Source: Acanthaster planci
Lineage: Eukaryota > Echinodermata > Asteroidea > Valvatida > Acanthasteridae
Direction: 5' to 3'
DNA length: 64,000 bases
NCBI RefSeq assembly: GCF_001949145.1
Contig: NW_019091409.1
Location: forward strand, 1,284,412-1,348,411
Position numbers and translations under genes: made by a program. The notes beneath the pieces are model-generated. The model saw only the letters and a list, made by a program, of their open reading frames with translations. It was not told the DNA's origin and did not search any database. Of this stretch, positions 12,267 to 24,140 are shown one piece after another. Within the stretch, counting starts at the first letter, position 1. Every line of letters starts with the position of its first letter.

Positions 12267-13205
12267 GGATCATAAATGAAAAATCAGGATACTGAAAATA
12301 GATCATTTTGTAATTTAATCTAAACAGGATTTTTATTTTGCCAAGGGTAAACTTGATTAAACTTTCACTCAGTTTCCCTCTGCACACCAAAGGGTTGATG
12401 AAGATGGTTGGCACCATATCAAAGAATAACCATTTCAGTGGCCATTTCATATTCAGTTTTGCACGTCACACCTTCTAACTAAAGAGTCTTAAAATTGAAT
12501 CACATAAATGTTGTCAATTCTTCGACAAATTATGAAATTAATGCATAAAATGAAAAAGAATATATTATTGTTTTTAAAAATAAACGGAAAACCCTCAGCC
12601 TACCTCCAAGGCTGAAGTGTCGAACTGCCCCAAGCTCCCACATCTGCTTTAGCAAAGATCAAAAACTACATCCAGAACATCTGCAACAAGTTATCTTTCA
12701 TTGCATGTATGAATGGCTTAAGGTCCATGTTTGTATAAATCCCAAAGAATGAACTCAACAAAACATACAAATACACGATTTGAAGGGGCAATTACAAAGT
12801 AGTTTATGCCTGGGATAGACAACATGTTGGGGATGATAAATGAGAACAAAAAGGTCTGATGATGTTTACGAGGGTTGAAGATTTTAGCACAACATTCAGG
12901 CATCATCTAAATCTAGAACTATGAACAACCAATTACAAGTCAAGAAACTTTGATTTGTACAGGGAAAGCAAAAGTGCAGTGAGCAGCAGGGTTATATCAG
13001 TTTGCTAATCTCACTCTTATAATTTTCCATTCTGAGCATTCTCCAGCTCAACCTATGAAAACTTCAAGTCCGGCCAAATAGAGATAAGTTTTTAATAATG
13101 AGGGTGATAATGGACAACATTCCAATCCTCCCCCCCCTGAAAAGAATAAAGTGCAAAGGCAAAGTGCTTGACTTAAAATACCCTGTTCAATTACCTGCCT
13201 TCCAT

Positions 13206-16200
13206 CTACGGAGGTTGCTTGAAGTTAACCCCTTGTACTTGAAGAGATTTCCCTGACGTGGCAGAGGCAGGTAAACTGGACAGCTGAAACTTAAATCACA
13301 TAAGAGAAAAAAATGGATTTTAGGCAAATTGTCCTGTGGTTGAAGGTGTATGGAGGTTAAGCAGGAAAATTTGAGTTGGTGGCAAATTTAAGAAATAAGG
13401 ATATTATCTCCCTACAGCAGATTAACATACTGCCAGCTACTGCACAAGTACAATTGGTCCTTTACAGTTTTTCTGAACAGAGCCTGGTCCAATACTCTCG
13501 CCATCACTGGGGGCCTTCATCTGCTGAACGTACAAAACTGGATTTGTTTTAGTTAAAAATAGACTCTAAAGCGCCACGATGTTACCAACCATAAAGGCTG
13601 TTACGTGTGCTTTTTCAAAGGATGTTGTTTTTTTCCTATTCATACCTTTGGAGTACTGGAGACTGAACTCATGTAACCCAGACACATTGTCTCTGTAGTG
13701 TGTGCCCACACTAGTTCCACTCCCTCGTCATGGTGATGGCTCAATACAAGGGCGCCCCCAAGTTTTTCGTCAACTGACGCCAGAAAGGGCGATTCTAAAG
13801 GAGTACCAAATAGAAAACTCATTCTCTTGTAACATAAAACTGTGCGGCACTTCTTATCACTGTATGCCCTTCCCTCATTTCTGATCTGTTTTGACAAACA
13901 AACGTCAATTAACTACAGCACACTCAAAAAAAAAAAGCCAAAATAGTTCGCACTAGAAGTTAGCGTTCTAGTAATTTGGCATAGCTCTGGGTGTAAACAC
14001 ACACATTTACGAAGGTACTGTTGAAATGTGCTTAGTTAAACAAGTTACAAGCCAAAACTGCCATGTGGCACATCCTGCCAATAAATGGTTTCATACAGGT
14101 GTAAATAAAACAAATTTTTAGAAATCTGGTTATTTTTTAACCTCCTGCTGGCTCACTCCTAGCTACATATACTCAGTTTTTACTGACTCTATTCCCAATG
14201 AAGCTAGTTGGGCGACACTGACTTACCTATGAATCCTTCCCTGAAGGTCCTCTGCACAGCCATGGCGGAGCAATCGCCCGAGCCTAGCACACTTCTGCAG
14301 CACTCCTTGGCTAGCAAGGTTTTCATGAGGTGCTCCCCACAGCCCGACGTAGAACAGGCCACGGATGGCCGGTCATCTTTGGTCCCATTCTGGGCCCAGC
14401 AACCACACCCATACATTGATGCCTGAACAAAATCGGAAATACGGTGTCCCCTTAGTTTCATGTACTATGACTTTTCCCAAACTTAATTCAAGAAATGCTG
14501 CTTAACGTCTTTGCTGATGGGATCTTTTTTTTTACCCTAGTATAAAGCAAAACACAGTGAAAATAAACTCACATGAAAAATAAAAGTCAAGAATAATGGT
14601 TCCTTGTGCTCTTGAATTTAATTGGGACATCGTGCCAATTGTCAACAAACATTAAATTCCGGATTAATAGCGCTATGTGAAATTCACCAGAACTTTGCAC
14701 TCTGTGTAGCTTTGGCTGAAGCTCCATCACCAACTTGATCGCAGAAAAAAAATTGAAATGCGCCATGTTGGAGGACACACCACTTCAGAAGTTCTCAAAA
14801 TTAAACATGGACACAGGCAACACCCTCAAAATTAGAGAGAGTGTACTTGTTACCATGCACTGTGCCTATTCTATATTCCCATTGAGTCCAGTAGTTTTAT
14901 CCCTTAAGCACAGGAAAAAGATGAGATGAGTTCTGACATTTACAAATGATGCAACCTTTTTATAAGTCACCAACATTGGGGATGAGTTTGGAATACCGGC
15001 ATGGGAGTTGACAAAAAGAGGCAAAGATCTGGCCAGGAGAAGGGGGAAAAAAGAAGCAAACTGAAAACCTATCAACAGCACAACGTGGTTGATTCTGAGG
15101 CCCTTTCAAGCAAATTGGTGGTTTTTAACCCCTTTCCTGATGTCTTTTTCATTTCCTGTCCCTTTTCTATTGTTTTGTTGTTTTGTTTTCTCCAGTAGCC
15201 AGCATTCCCACCCACACCCATGCACCATGCCTTCCCCATGAAAACTTGCACAGGCATGCAACTTGGACAAAAAAATGAGGACACTTTCAATCCGTACAAG
15301 ACTTTGTACAGTTTTTTTCAATTTTCAATGGCATGAATGTGATGAGAAAAATGAGGAAATCAGCTGAATTGAGGAAAAGTTGCCTGCCTCTTGCATTGGT
15401 GTCATCTCTCACCTGACCAACTCTGCCCGGGTGTTTGAGGGCGATACCCCCACTAGACACAGCACTGCTAACGTTGCCGCTTGCATCCACACACACCGCG
15501 CCCACAGTATCTAACAAGGAATCTATGCAACTAACACCATCGGATGGCAAACTGTCAACAACCAGGCAGGGAGGTTGGATCTTGAGGAGAAACAGACAGC
15601 AAATATGTGATTCAAGCAGGGTCAGACTAAATGTTCTGTAAGCCTTGGGCTTCAGTGCTCCGTAAGCCCACTCAGGGTATCTGTACTGAAGCCACTAAAC
15701 TGAAGGTGCTGGTGAGTGCTTGAGCCTAACATTTCACAGTGTTTCTAAAGTGTACAAAGTTGTTTGAGGGTTTCTTAAGATTCAGATTTTAGAGAGAAGA
15801 AAAGATGCCACAACTGTGAAACTCTTCTTGGTGTGAGCACTTGTTAATGATACGTTGTATCATGGTATTTTTGTAGGCCCGGATTTTTTAGCAAGCTGAA
15901 TACACAAACCCTACTGTCCCTATTGGATTATTCGGCCCTACATTTAAGTCCCATATACATGTAATGGCTTGTGACTTTGTTAGTGTCTTACATTGACAAA
16001 ATAAGAGCAAGTCACTCTAACGCTTTTGTGGTTCCAATCATTTAACAGATAGCATTATGGTAATAAGCCTTTTGAGAGTTAAATTTGAATAAAATCTTGT
16101 ACATTGAGTTCTTTAAATTCACATGAACACAACAATTTGAATTACTCCATACTAAAGATACTGTTGCTATACGTACCACACGTTTCCTTAGTTATATAGA

Positions 16201-19200
16201 GATGCCTAGCATCAATACACTGTTTTCTATGGATAAGAAAGGTACAAAAGAACCAGTCCATTCCAAATATGGTGGTCACTTTGCAAAAGCTTGCCCGGAA
16301 TCACCGAGTATAGCAAAAGTGTATTTAGTCTGGGGAATTCAAATTATGTTTATTTGCAATCAGATAACTAAGTGTACCAGACTTTATTCAAATTTAACTT
16401 GCGAAAGGCTTTTCAAAACACTAAAAACTGACTTCAGGAGAGAATAATTTAAAAGTATTTGCTATGCTCTTTTCATCCGATGAGAAACTAGCTTAACTCA
16501 GAAGAATCCCGATTCCAAGCAAAGGCATGCAATGAGCATTTACATGGTTGTCACTCGTGTCACGTTTCTTTGAAGAGTTCTGGTCCACCGCCGACAATCT
16601 CCTCTTATGTTTGCGGTAGGCAGAGAGGGTGCTCTTTGTCAGCAGTGAGCTGGTTGTCGTCTCCTGAATGCCGTAGTTCCGTGCCCACTGCAGTGCCCCA
16701 TTACCTACCAAAACACTAGGGGAAGATAAATGTGCAGCACAATTTGAAAGAATCAGGCATTTAAGGCTGACACATGAAAATTCATGCATATTAAGGAATG
16801 TAAAATATATTTTTTAAAGTGCCATTACCAATACTCTTGTGCATGAGATTACGATTATTAAGAAAAACTTGGTGTAAAACTATTGACATGTTTCCTTTAG
16901 TAGTGTTAGGTCTAACAGTGGACATTTTCTTATGAACAGCAAAAAGGTGGCATTCTTTTACCAAGGTGGAATTCTGCCACAAGACAATGGTCCCTTCATC
17001 TGTTCCTGAATGAGTGCTCTGCACACTTTAATAGGATTCTGCACACCTGGACATATCAAAAGAGAGGAAAAATCAAGTGAAATGCTATAACGATGCCACC
17101 CAATCAGGTGCAGCCCACGTTGACTGGATGTGTTTCAACCTAGGCTAGATTGACAAGTTTATACATTCAGTTTATTCACTGATTTTCACAGAAAGTTAAC
17201 TGAAGTAGAAAACACAGTTGTTACCAGCACAACACAAAGACTGCTTTACTGACTTGTTCTGCCAGCTAATTTTCCGTTGAGATCTTTATAAGCTAAGCAC
17301 AAAGGAAATTATCGCTGCTGATACAAGTTGCCAATAACAATTATGTAGAAGTAGATGAATTGCACAGTAAAGGAAAAAAATCTAAATTTTGGTTTGGGAA
17401 ACAAGGAGTTGAGGGCCTGAAATCTTCAGGAATGTCACAGAAGTTTTAAAACTTAAAATGTTTTGAATACATGGCACAGCAAAATATTTACTTTGAAATA
17501 GGGCAACACCACTTCACATTACGCTGTGTACATATTTATGCATTGTTTTACATTTTTCAAACAGAGTCCCTAGTGTCGACTAGATGATGGTGTCAAGATT
17601 ATTTTAAACGAAACCAGACAAGATATTCCAAAAATGCTGCGAAACATGACTTGCCAGATAATGCTCCTACAGCACCATACTGCAGACTTCTCCCATCCAT
17701 GATGCTAGCATCGCATTCCACATTCCCGCACAGATTAAGGTTGGATCCAATACCTGCATTGGTGAATGGACTATCCTGAAACAGGTGCCAATCAATTATG
17801 CAAATTAGGGAGTCACAGACAGAGTACTTCTTTTAAACAAACTTCAAAATCAACCATTACACAAAGTCAATGAAACACAATGTACTAGGCCAAACATGTC
17901 AGTGAATGTCAGTATACATACATGTGTACCATGACTGATACTGTCTTATAGGAAAGATTTCTGTTGGCAGACAAATTTAAACCAAGTTGTGGGGCTTTTA
18001 AATGTTCTCATAAATGCTCTGGTCCCCAAAACAACTACAGTTTAACTCATACATGGTGCCCACAAGTATTGAACAGGCTGGTGCGTAATGCTTGTCTAAG
18101 AATGCATGAGCCAAACAACAGGCTCACTCTTGTTCTAGAAACAACGCAAACCAGGTAACAGTGCAATTACAGTAGTCACTGGAATGAACAAACTTTGTTA
18201 ACTCATGTGCCTTTCAGACAGCAATGAGCATCAAGAGCAGAGTGAAAACTTGGGCAATCAAGCCTTGCCATTTCAACCGTACAATATCAGAGTCAAGCTC
18301 ACCTCTAGGATGGCAACAGCTGCAGAAACCACATCCAGGGCACAACATCTGTCATGTATCATTTTCATGGCCTGCAGAAAGCATCACACAAATGTTGATG
18401 AATAAAATGGTTAGCTGAGAGAGCTAGATGACAATGCACAAACATGTATCGGACAGCCTACATGTAGATTACAAAAATAAAAATAATGCAGTGTACAAAA
18501 CAAAATGATATTTACTGACTACAAAAAACTGTGAGAAACAGAAACAAAAATACAACTGAGTGAGCCACCTGTTTGCAAGCTTGCTGACACACTGCTTTGT
18601 ACTCTTTCAAATTGAGGCTAGAATGATAACCAGCTCCTGAAAGAAAAACATGAGGGATTTCATTTCAGATTCATGGATTTATTGACTGAAAAAGGTTGCT
18701 TACAATGCATACTAGACATGCTGGAACTACAGGCATGTGGGCCCTATTTACCCAGCACAATGTGGGTCTTGGCTATCCTTGAAAGATCCTTGCTGTGCTG
18801 TAGTATCCAGCCATATTCATGTCGTCATCTGGCGCGCTCATGGGAGCACAGCGGATGACGAACCCCACAATTCTGGGGGTGTAATACATGTACGCACTCT
18901 AGCAAAACTGGAAATGAATGGCTGTACGTAGGGGAGTGCAAAAAATATACCGGATTATAACAAATTAATATTGCCTCGCCAAGTGCCTTCCTGTAAGGTT
19001 ACAAAATATCACAAAAATATGTACAAGGGATGATGTAAACCAACAGGGCCGAGGAAGGGTTCTGGTTATCACGTGTGGAAGAAAAAAGGTACTAGAATGA
19101 TCAACGAACATTCCAACTGCTGAATTTAATAACAAGTTACTAGTGATGGCAGACAAGTTCAACCTTTTAAATAAGTCAAAGACCAAATGATTTTGTCAGA

Positions 19201-19976
19201 TTAGGGCTGCGCATTAAGGGGTCCCATTCGATCATGGAGGAAGGACATCCGATTAATCCAAATCTGAAATCAGATTGAACCACGTTGAATCCGATCAGAG
19301 GTCAGATATGGATCAGAAGCAGATTGAAAGGAAATGGCACATATTAAAAAGTAAGCTTAAAGGGTACCGGTCAACTCAGTCCATAACCAACTCGGTCCGA
19401 GTCAACTCGGTCCCAAGTTCACTCGGTCCCAAGTCAACTCAGTCCCAGGTTAGCTCGGTCCCAATTCAACTCGGTCCCAAGTTATCTCAGTCCCAAGTCA
19501 ACGTCGGAGATCATTAATTACATGTTGACCATAAAGCGTATTGACCCTAACTATGCTGAACCCAACAAGGTTATGCAGGATTTCAATGGTCCCTAGGGGT
19601 TAGGGTTAAACAGTCACACTGTCATCATGGTCATTATTACTACTAACAACCGGACGGTGTCTGTTTCCTTGCTCTATGATCTCTGAGCAGTCTTTATCTG
19701 CTCTTAACTGTGGACAACTGTTTGTAGAGGCAGAATGCAACCGTTGCAAGAAACAGATTTAGCAATTTAAACTTTTCATGCAGCAGTCCAACATCAGACG
19801 CCGCCAGTGCAAGTCATCCGTCATGGCAGTGGTCAGCACGGTGAGCGGATCTTAGTCCGACTCCTACTGACACGACTGGCTGGAGGAAGGAACTTATCGG
19901 CGTCATGCAAATTGCAGTTCATGGTCTTACCCAGATGCACAGCTATGAATCCAGATTTAACATTTTGACCTTCCAT
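13206..19976 (-). CDS. TASP1: Taspase-1 (threonine aspartase)
   Basis: Ten exons encode 383 residues (human is about 420). Highest to lowest: 19931-19976, 18569-18636, 18303-18371, 17655-17775, 16962-17046, 16544-16715, 15413-15580, 14227-14422, 13646-13794 and 13206-13283 (stop). Phases all join. Taspase-1 is an N-terminal-nucleophile hydrolase of the L-asparaginase-2 fold that cleaves itself, then cuts after Asp in nuclear substrates such as MLL/KMT2A and TFIIA. Visible motifs are GAGYHSS near the start, [24 protein letters not shown], the autocleavage site LLD/TVGAV (nucleophile Thr codon 15506-15508), [31 protein letters not shown] and [13 protein letters not shown] basic stretch KHKRRL before the cleavage loop matches the family's nuclear-localisation region. 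Exon 1 is short ([15 protein letters not shown]) but reads in frame into GAGYHSS. The intron after the ALSG exon uses a GC donor. It is divergent from SAYSD1. Confidence 0.95.
17047..17654 (-). other. GC-AG intron of TASP1
   Basis: The exon ends TATCTG and the intron begins GCAAGT on the minus strand. It ends in a pyrimidine-rich stretch and TCCAG. Using this GC donor gives [11 protein letters not shown], matching the family reading ALSG-xx-NP. The nearby GT (AA/GTCATG) would break the frame. Confidence 0.75.
19371..19505 (+). repeat. Tandem repeat, about 17-bp unit (AACTCGGTCCCAAGTC)
   Basis: About eight imperfect units of AACTCGGTCCCAAGTC and variants follow one another. It lies in TASP1 intron 1. 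No coding content. Confidence 0.75.
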
Positions 19977-20337
19977 CCTTCATTCTAATGCAGAACGCTT
20001 GCTTAGTGTAAGCAAATTCGGTATTATTTTATGGGCAACCGTCGATTATCCATCAAGTCCATGGGAGATGCAGTAAAGGGAGACTGATATCCTTCCTCGG
20101 AGATTATATTTTATCAAGCTGTTGTGTCTGGGTACAAGTCTTACCTAGTACCCAAGATCAATTGAGCGTATTTGCTATGACTTATAAAGTGTGGGATCAG
20201 ATGTTGCAGTTGTTTTGCCTGTGCTGTTATCGATCATTTTGTTCAGGCCTACGTTATTTGTTCGCAAAGGAGTTCAAGTCAGCTGTCGTTGGTTAGTGGC
20301 GGTAGTAAGCTTGTAAATTCATTTTATTGATTGCTTG

Positions 20338-20578
20338 AAAAGAGTTCCATATAGGCCTACGGACGTCACTTGATACCCTGTGCACAAACCCTGTGGGACT
20401 GGTCTGAAAAATTCTAGTGTTTTCTAACTAAAAACGACGTGCATGACGTGGTTTTTACCCTTCTACATGTAAATTGAACCAACTTGGACACGTTTTTGCT
20501 GTTTTATGGCTAGTGTAGGTTTGTATTAAATCATTGTAGGGAACAATTACTGGCGTCCGTATATATGGAACTCTTCCC
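20338..20578. mobile_element. MITE with GAGTTCCATATA terminal inverted repeats, copy 1
   Basis: The left end reads AAAAGAGTTCCATATAGG and continues to ACGGACG. The right end reads CGTCCGTATATATGGAACTC, its inverse. About 241 bp, no open frame. Superfamily not assigned because no clear target duplication was seen. Confidence 0.6.
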
Positions 20579-20593
20579 TATTGCTACACATTA

Positions 20594-20747
20594 GGAAAGA
20601 GTTCCATATAGCCTAGGGCCCCACTTGACACACTGCACAAACCGTAGGCTAAGACTATCACCATCAGGCTGAAAAATTCTGAGTTAGGCCCTAACTTTAA
20701 GTCTTTCCTTAGTAAACAACTTGATTTTTCCCTCCTAAATTCATCCT
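20594..20747. mobile_element. Partial copy of the GAGTTCCATATA MITE
   Basis: Begins GGAAAGAGTTCCATATAG and runs through CACTTGACAC and GGCTGAAAAATTCT, as the first copy does. It has no matching right end before the next copy starts at 20748. Confidence 0.5.
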
Positions 20748-21079
20748 GGAAAGAGTTCCATATATGGTCAACACTTGAGGCCCTGGGCACAAATCTATAC
20801 TGAATTGTCTGAAAAAAATCTAGGCCTAAGTCATGTAAGTGTTGTCTAAGTAAATGCTTCAGAATGTTCTTTGCTAAATTTCACTTTTTAGGACATGTCA
20901 CACATGTTATCACTTTCTGATGGCTGTTATAACATTTTAAGGGAAAATTAGTGTTGTACATATACGTATATTGAAAGTTTTTTCCTAACTTTTCTGGACA
21001 TGTTTTTGCTTTCTGACGGCTACTACACATAGGTCACTGTAGGGAATAATTACTGGCGTCTGTTTATGAAACTCTTTCC
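20748..21079. mobile_element. MITE with GAGTTCCATATA terminal inverted repeats, copy 3
   Basis: Begins GGAAAGAGTTCCATATATGG and ends with TTACTGGCGTCTG...GAAACTCTTTCC. About 332 bp. An isolated right end of the same family (GTGTCCGTACATGAAACTC) lies near 61795. Confidence 0.55.
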
Positions 21080-22162
21080 ACACGTTACATCATGGTTATA
21101 TTTAATGTCTTGGTCACTTTGTATTAGATTTAAGACGATTTATTCAGATTTGGATATATTGGATAGGAAAACTGAAATTGACCAACGTGCCCGAGGAAGG
21201 TCAAACCATGGTCAAACGGTCAAAGGCAGAATATCCTGCTTTGTATAAATTCTAGCGATCATAATAGCTGAAACTTGGGACTTGCATAGAGTAACTAGAA
21301 CCCTAAAAAGGACCTTAACCCTAACACTCCTCAGTCCCCCAACAGGTGAAGGATTGAGGAGGGTTAGGGTTAATGGACATTGTGTGACGTCAGAATGTTG
21401 AGAAGGGATTTATAGTGTCCTTGTTACTCAAACTAGGACTATCGATTGCTAACGGGATGGAGCAAAATGGACATGGAGCTGTTTTCTTCATGATGTTTGA
21501 AAGGATGCAGATATATCTGAACTGATTGACAGAGTACAGTCATGCACACATTTTCTGGATATCCATGCCTCACATGGGTGAATCCTGTCAACTTGGCACT
21601 GTGGGCATCGAGGACCGTATGCATGTGTTTGGTACGATTGGTGCCCGGTCGGGGCAATCACTCGCAATTAGTCCATCTGAATGCATGATTTACCCTAGAT
21701 CCAATTGGGTTTTGTTTCTAATTCATAATTGTGAAGATTCTTTCAAAAAAGGATAGCTGTAGTAAAGTCTGAGATTGTGTGAAAATCAGCTGATAGCCCA
21801 ACGCGATTGTGCAATCATGCTGATTGTGCCGAACACATGTACAGTGAAAAGGGCATCCTTACAATCCATCCACTTTTAGATGCTTGTCCAAGCATCCACA
21901 CTACTTTATGTACATGTAGTTGCCATCAGTGACAGGGACTTTGGTCCTGAATTTGGATATCTGTCTTTGTCAGAATTTAGTCTGTAGACACAGGCCAAAC
22001 TGAAATGAATAACAATGTGCTAAATGTGGCTAAACTAATTGAGTGAGGGCGGTTGTTTTCTAAGGCAAGCTAGAAATCATTTTATTACTCCGCCAAAAGA
22101 CACTGATAGCTCCAGGAGCAGTTGTTGTTCCCTCAGTTACAGAATGTTTTTCTTTTAACAGC

Positions 22163-22171
22163 ATGGAGTGA
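22163..22171 (+). promoter_or_regulatory. Minimal upstream ORF of SAYSD1 (ATG GAG TGA)
   Basis: An ATG directly after the exon acceptor is followed by one codon and a stop, ending 20 bases before the main ATG at 22192. Such minimal uORFs can lower translation of the main frame. Whether it matters here depends on the real 5' UTR, which is not known. Confidence 0.35.
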
Positions 22172-22191
22172 AGGGCAGTGCCAGAGTAGGA

Positions 22192-24140
22192 ATGGAATCC
22201 CAGCTGAGGGAGTACCGAGCTCGCAAGGCACGGGAGAAGATGGAAGAGGAACGCAGTAAGCAAATGGGAACATGGACACACATTTGGGGAACAAGGGCCA
22301 CAGCTGAGAGTCAGGATACCAGAGACATGCCATTGGAAGCTACTGCACAGGTATGTGCCGGTAGGGCCCGTCCTACTGGAGCAAGGGGTCATGCTTAACC
22401 ACTTCCTGCCAGGGACTCCGGATCCAGACAGTATGTTTTATATGAGTGGCCGGGGTCTCCGAATTCGGACAAAGGGCACAGGGCCTTGTAGCAAAAGACT
22501 GTACTCAGAACAAAAGAACAGGCTGCTGGGCATTACCGACATTTTTTCACTCTCAAAAGGGGAGATAATCCTGCCATGTTTTGAAACAGTATACCAGGGT
22601 TTGGGGCATTTAGAGCGAGCAGATTACCACCGGGGACAAAAGCGCTCCACCACCGCAGCGATGAGCCACACAGCACTGCTTCATGCTAATCTGGCTCCTG
22701 TTGAAAAGAGGTCAGCAGCGCAGTGGGCCAGGTTCGTGAGCAAAAAAATATTACGTAACACCACAAAATCTGGGCTCTTTTTACAAGGCTGCAGGCCTAG
22801 CTGAAATACTCAGGCATCAATAGATTTCATCTGTCTGGCTAGAGTGGACACCAGACATGCCTTCATGTGTTTGTGTCCAGTAAATGAAGATAGGAATTTT
22901 TAAAGAATATTGAAAACAGAAAAAAAATGATAAGTATCCCGCCCCAGCATCATCAACATTGATAAATGCCCCGGCAGGAAGTGGTTAAGAGTGTAGACCC
23001 ATCAACTAGTATACTTTATTAGACACTAAAAGTAGAGAATCCACATCTGGCATGATTAATGACACGCATACATGTACACCAGTTATTGAGTGTTGGTTCT
23101 CAAACTTCACTTGAAATACAGCCAAAAAAATCAAATTGCATTGCCGCGGGAAGAAGGACGTGACGTTTTGAGAAAAAAATGAAAACAGAATCAAACCAAC
23201 AATCTCATGATGTAAAAACAGCATTGCTATTTACTGCACCTCAAAAGTGCTTCTTCAAGTGAAGCAGGTCATTTAAGCACCTCAAAATGTTTCTCCAAAG
23301 GATATTACTGCCACTGGTTCCCCAGTGGTTACAGATGTATGACCCCGTAAGATTGAGGACTGGCACTTGATATACAGCCACAGCATATAAAATGTGCACT
23401 CCCCCCAAAAAAAACATTGCATTGTTTCCTATTCATTAGGTTTTTACACATTTGAAGCAGAGCCTTGACAGAAAGATCCATTCATACTCATGTCGGGGAA
23501 AAAAATTTTTATTCCCTTGAATTGTACTTGTTCCTCTTGTTATAGTCCTATGAACTTCTTGGAATCTTTGCTTGGAAACCTCCAGGACCAATCATAACCT
23601 AAATTTTCTACAGAGTCATCCAATGCCTTAATAGCCCAATGCATCAAGAACACCTGAAGGATTTGGTTTCAGATCAGGTATTTTAAGTATCGAGTTCAAT
23701 TCCTGCCGCACCAAAAAGTCTGGGTAGTTAAGCATCAATGTCAAGTCTTCATTAAACATTCTTGAACTTTATTCTATTTCTGTTGATAGAAGCTGACGAC
23801 CCCCACTCTCAACAGCCCTCAAGAGTACGTTCCCAGGAATTACTTTCTACGGTTTCTTGCCCAGGATGACTCTATTCTCACCAATTTGACCTTCTTGAAA
23901 GTCCTACTATGGATTGTCCTCTTCGTTCTCTTCCTTCACCTCGAGTTTGCGGCTGTGTTTGTGGTTGCCTCATTCTTGTACATTATTTACTCAACCTTGG
24001 GAACCAGTCGGAGAAGGGCACCGGGGGAACTCAGTGCGTACTCGGTGTTCAACCCAAATTTTGAACAGATTGAAGGAACTCTGACCGCTGCGCAGTTTGA
24101 GCGGGAACTGAAATATGGCATAGGGTCAACAAACAAATGA
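22192..24140 (+). CDS. SAYSD1: SAYSvFN domain-containing protein 1
   Basis: Two coding exons, 22192-22350 and 23790-24140, encode 169 residues (human is 183). The start MESQLREYRARKARE matches the basic coiled N-terminus of the family. The second exon carries TNLTFLKVLLWIVLF, two hydrophobic stretches (about residues 88-120) and then the defining SAYSVFNPNFEQIEGTL, followed by TAAQFERELKYG at the end. SAYSD1 is an ER membrane protein reported to bind the translocon and UFMylated ribosomes in clearing stalled translocation products. The exon junction is phase 0 with GT-AG. The intron holds a piggyBac-type element. An acceptor just upstream of the start implies a 5' UTR exon. The gene is convergent with COG2. 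Confidence 0.94.
22399..22984. mobile_element. piggyBac-type nonautonomous element, 586 bp, copy 1
   Basis: TTAA at 22395-22398 and 22985-22988 flank inverted ends CCACTTCCTGCC and GGCAGGAAGTGG. TTAA duplication with CC-starting ends is the piggyBac signature. There is no transposase; short frames inside are remnants or chance. A related copy in the opposite orientation is at 43685-44286. It lies in the SAYSD1 intron. Confidence 0.88.

Larger units (their letters stand above)
9417..13205. other. Spacer between the carboxypeptidase and TASP1 3' ends
   Basis: Holds the 3' UTR of the carboxypeptidase with an AATAAA at 9493-9498, a hammerhead-like repeat near 10.6 kb and the hAT element at 11790-12266. 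Open frames on both strands over 10305-10683 are short and resemble nothing known. No gene was recognised. Confidence 0.5.
19977..22191. other. Divergent spacer between TASP1 and SAYSD1
   Basis: This must hold both promoters and any 5' UTR exon of SAYSD1, whose coding exon is preceded by an acceptor (TTTTAACAG at 22160-22161). No clear TATA box or CpG-dense core was seen. About 750 bases are taken by a cluster of small inverted-repeat elements (20338-21079). Confidence 0.5.

Noticed and set aside
16493-16543. Continuation of the TASP1 minus-strand frame past 16544
   Set aside because: A GT donor at 16543 joins in phase to the next exon; the continuation has no match in the family and soon reaches a stop.
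13206-19976. Lysosomal aspartylglucosaminidase or plant-type asparaginase as the identity
   Set aside because: Segments such as [30 protein letters not shown] and HTTESMC-like HTTETMC are specific to taspase-1, and the basic pre-cleavage loop is present.
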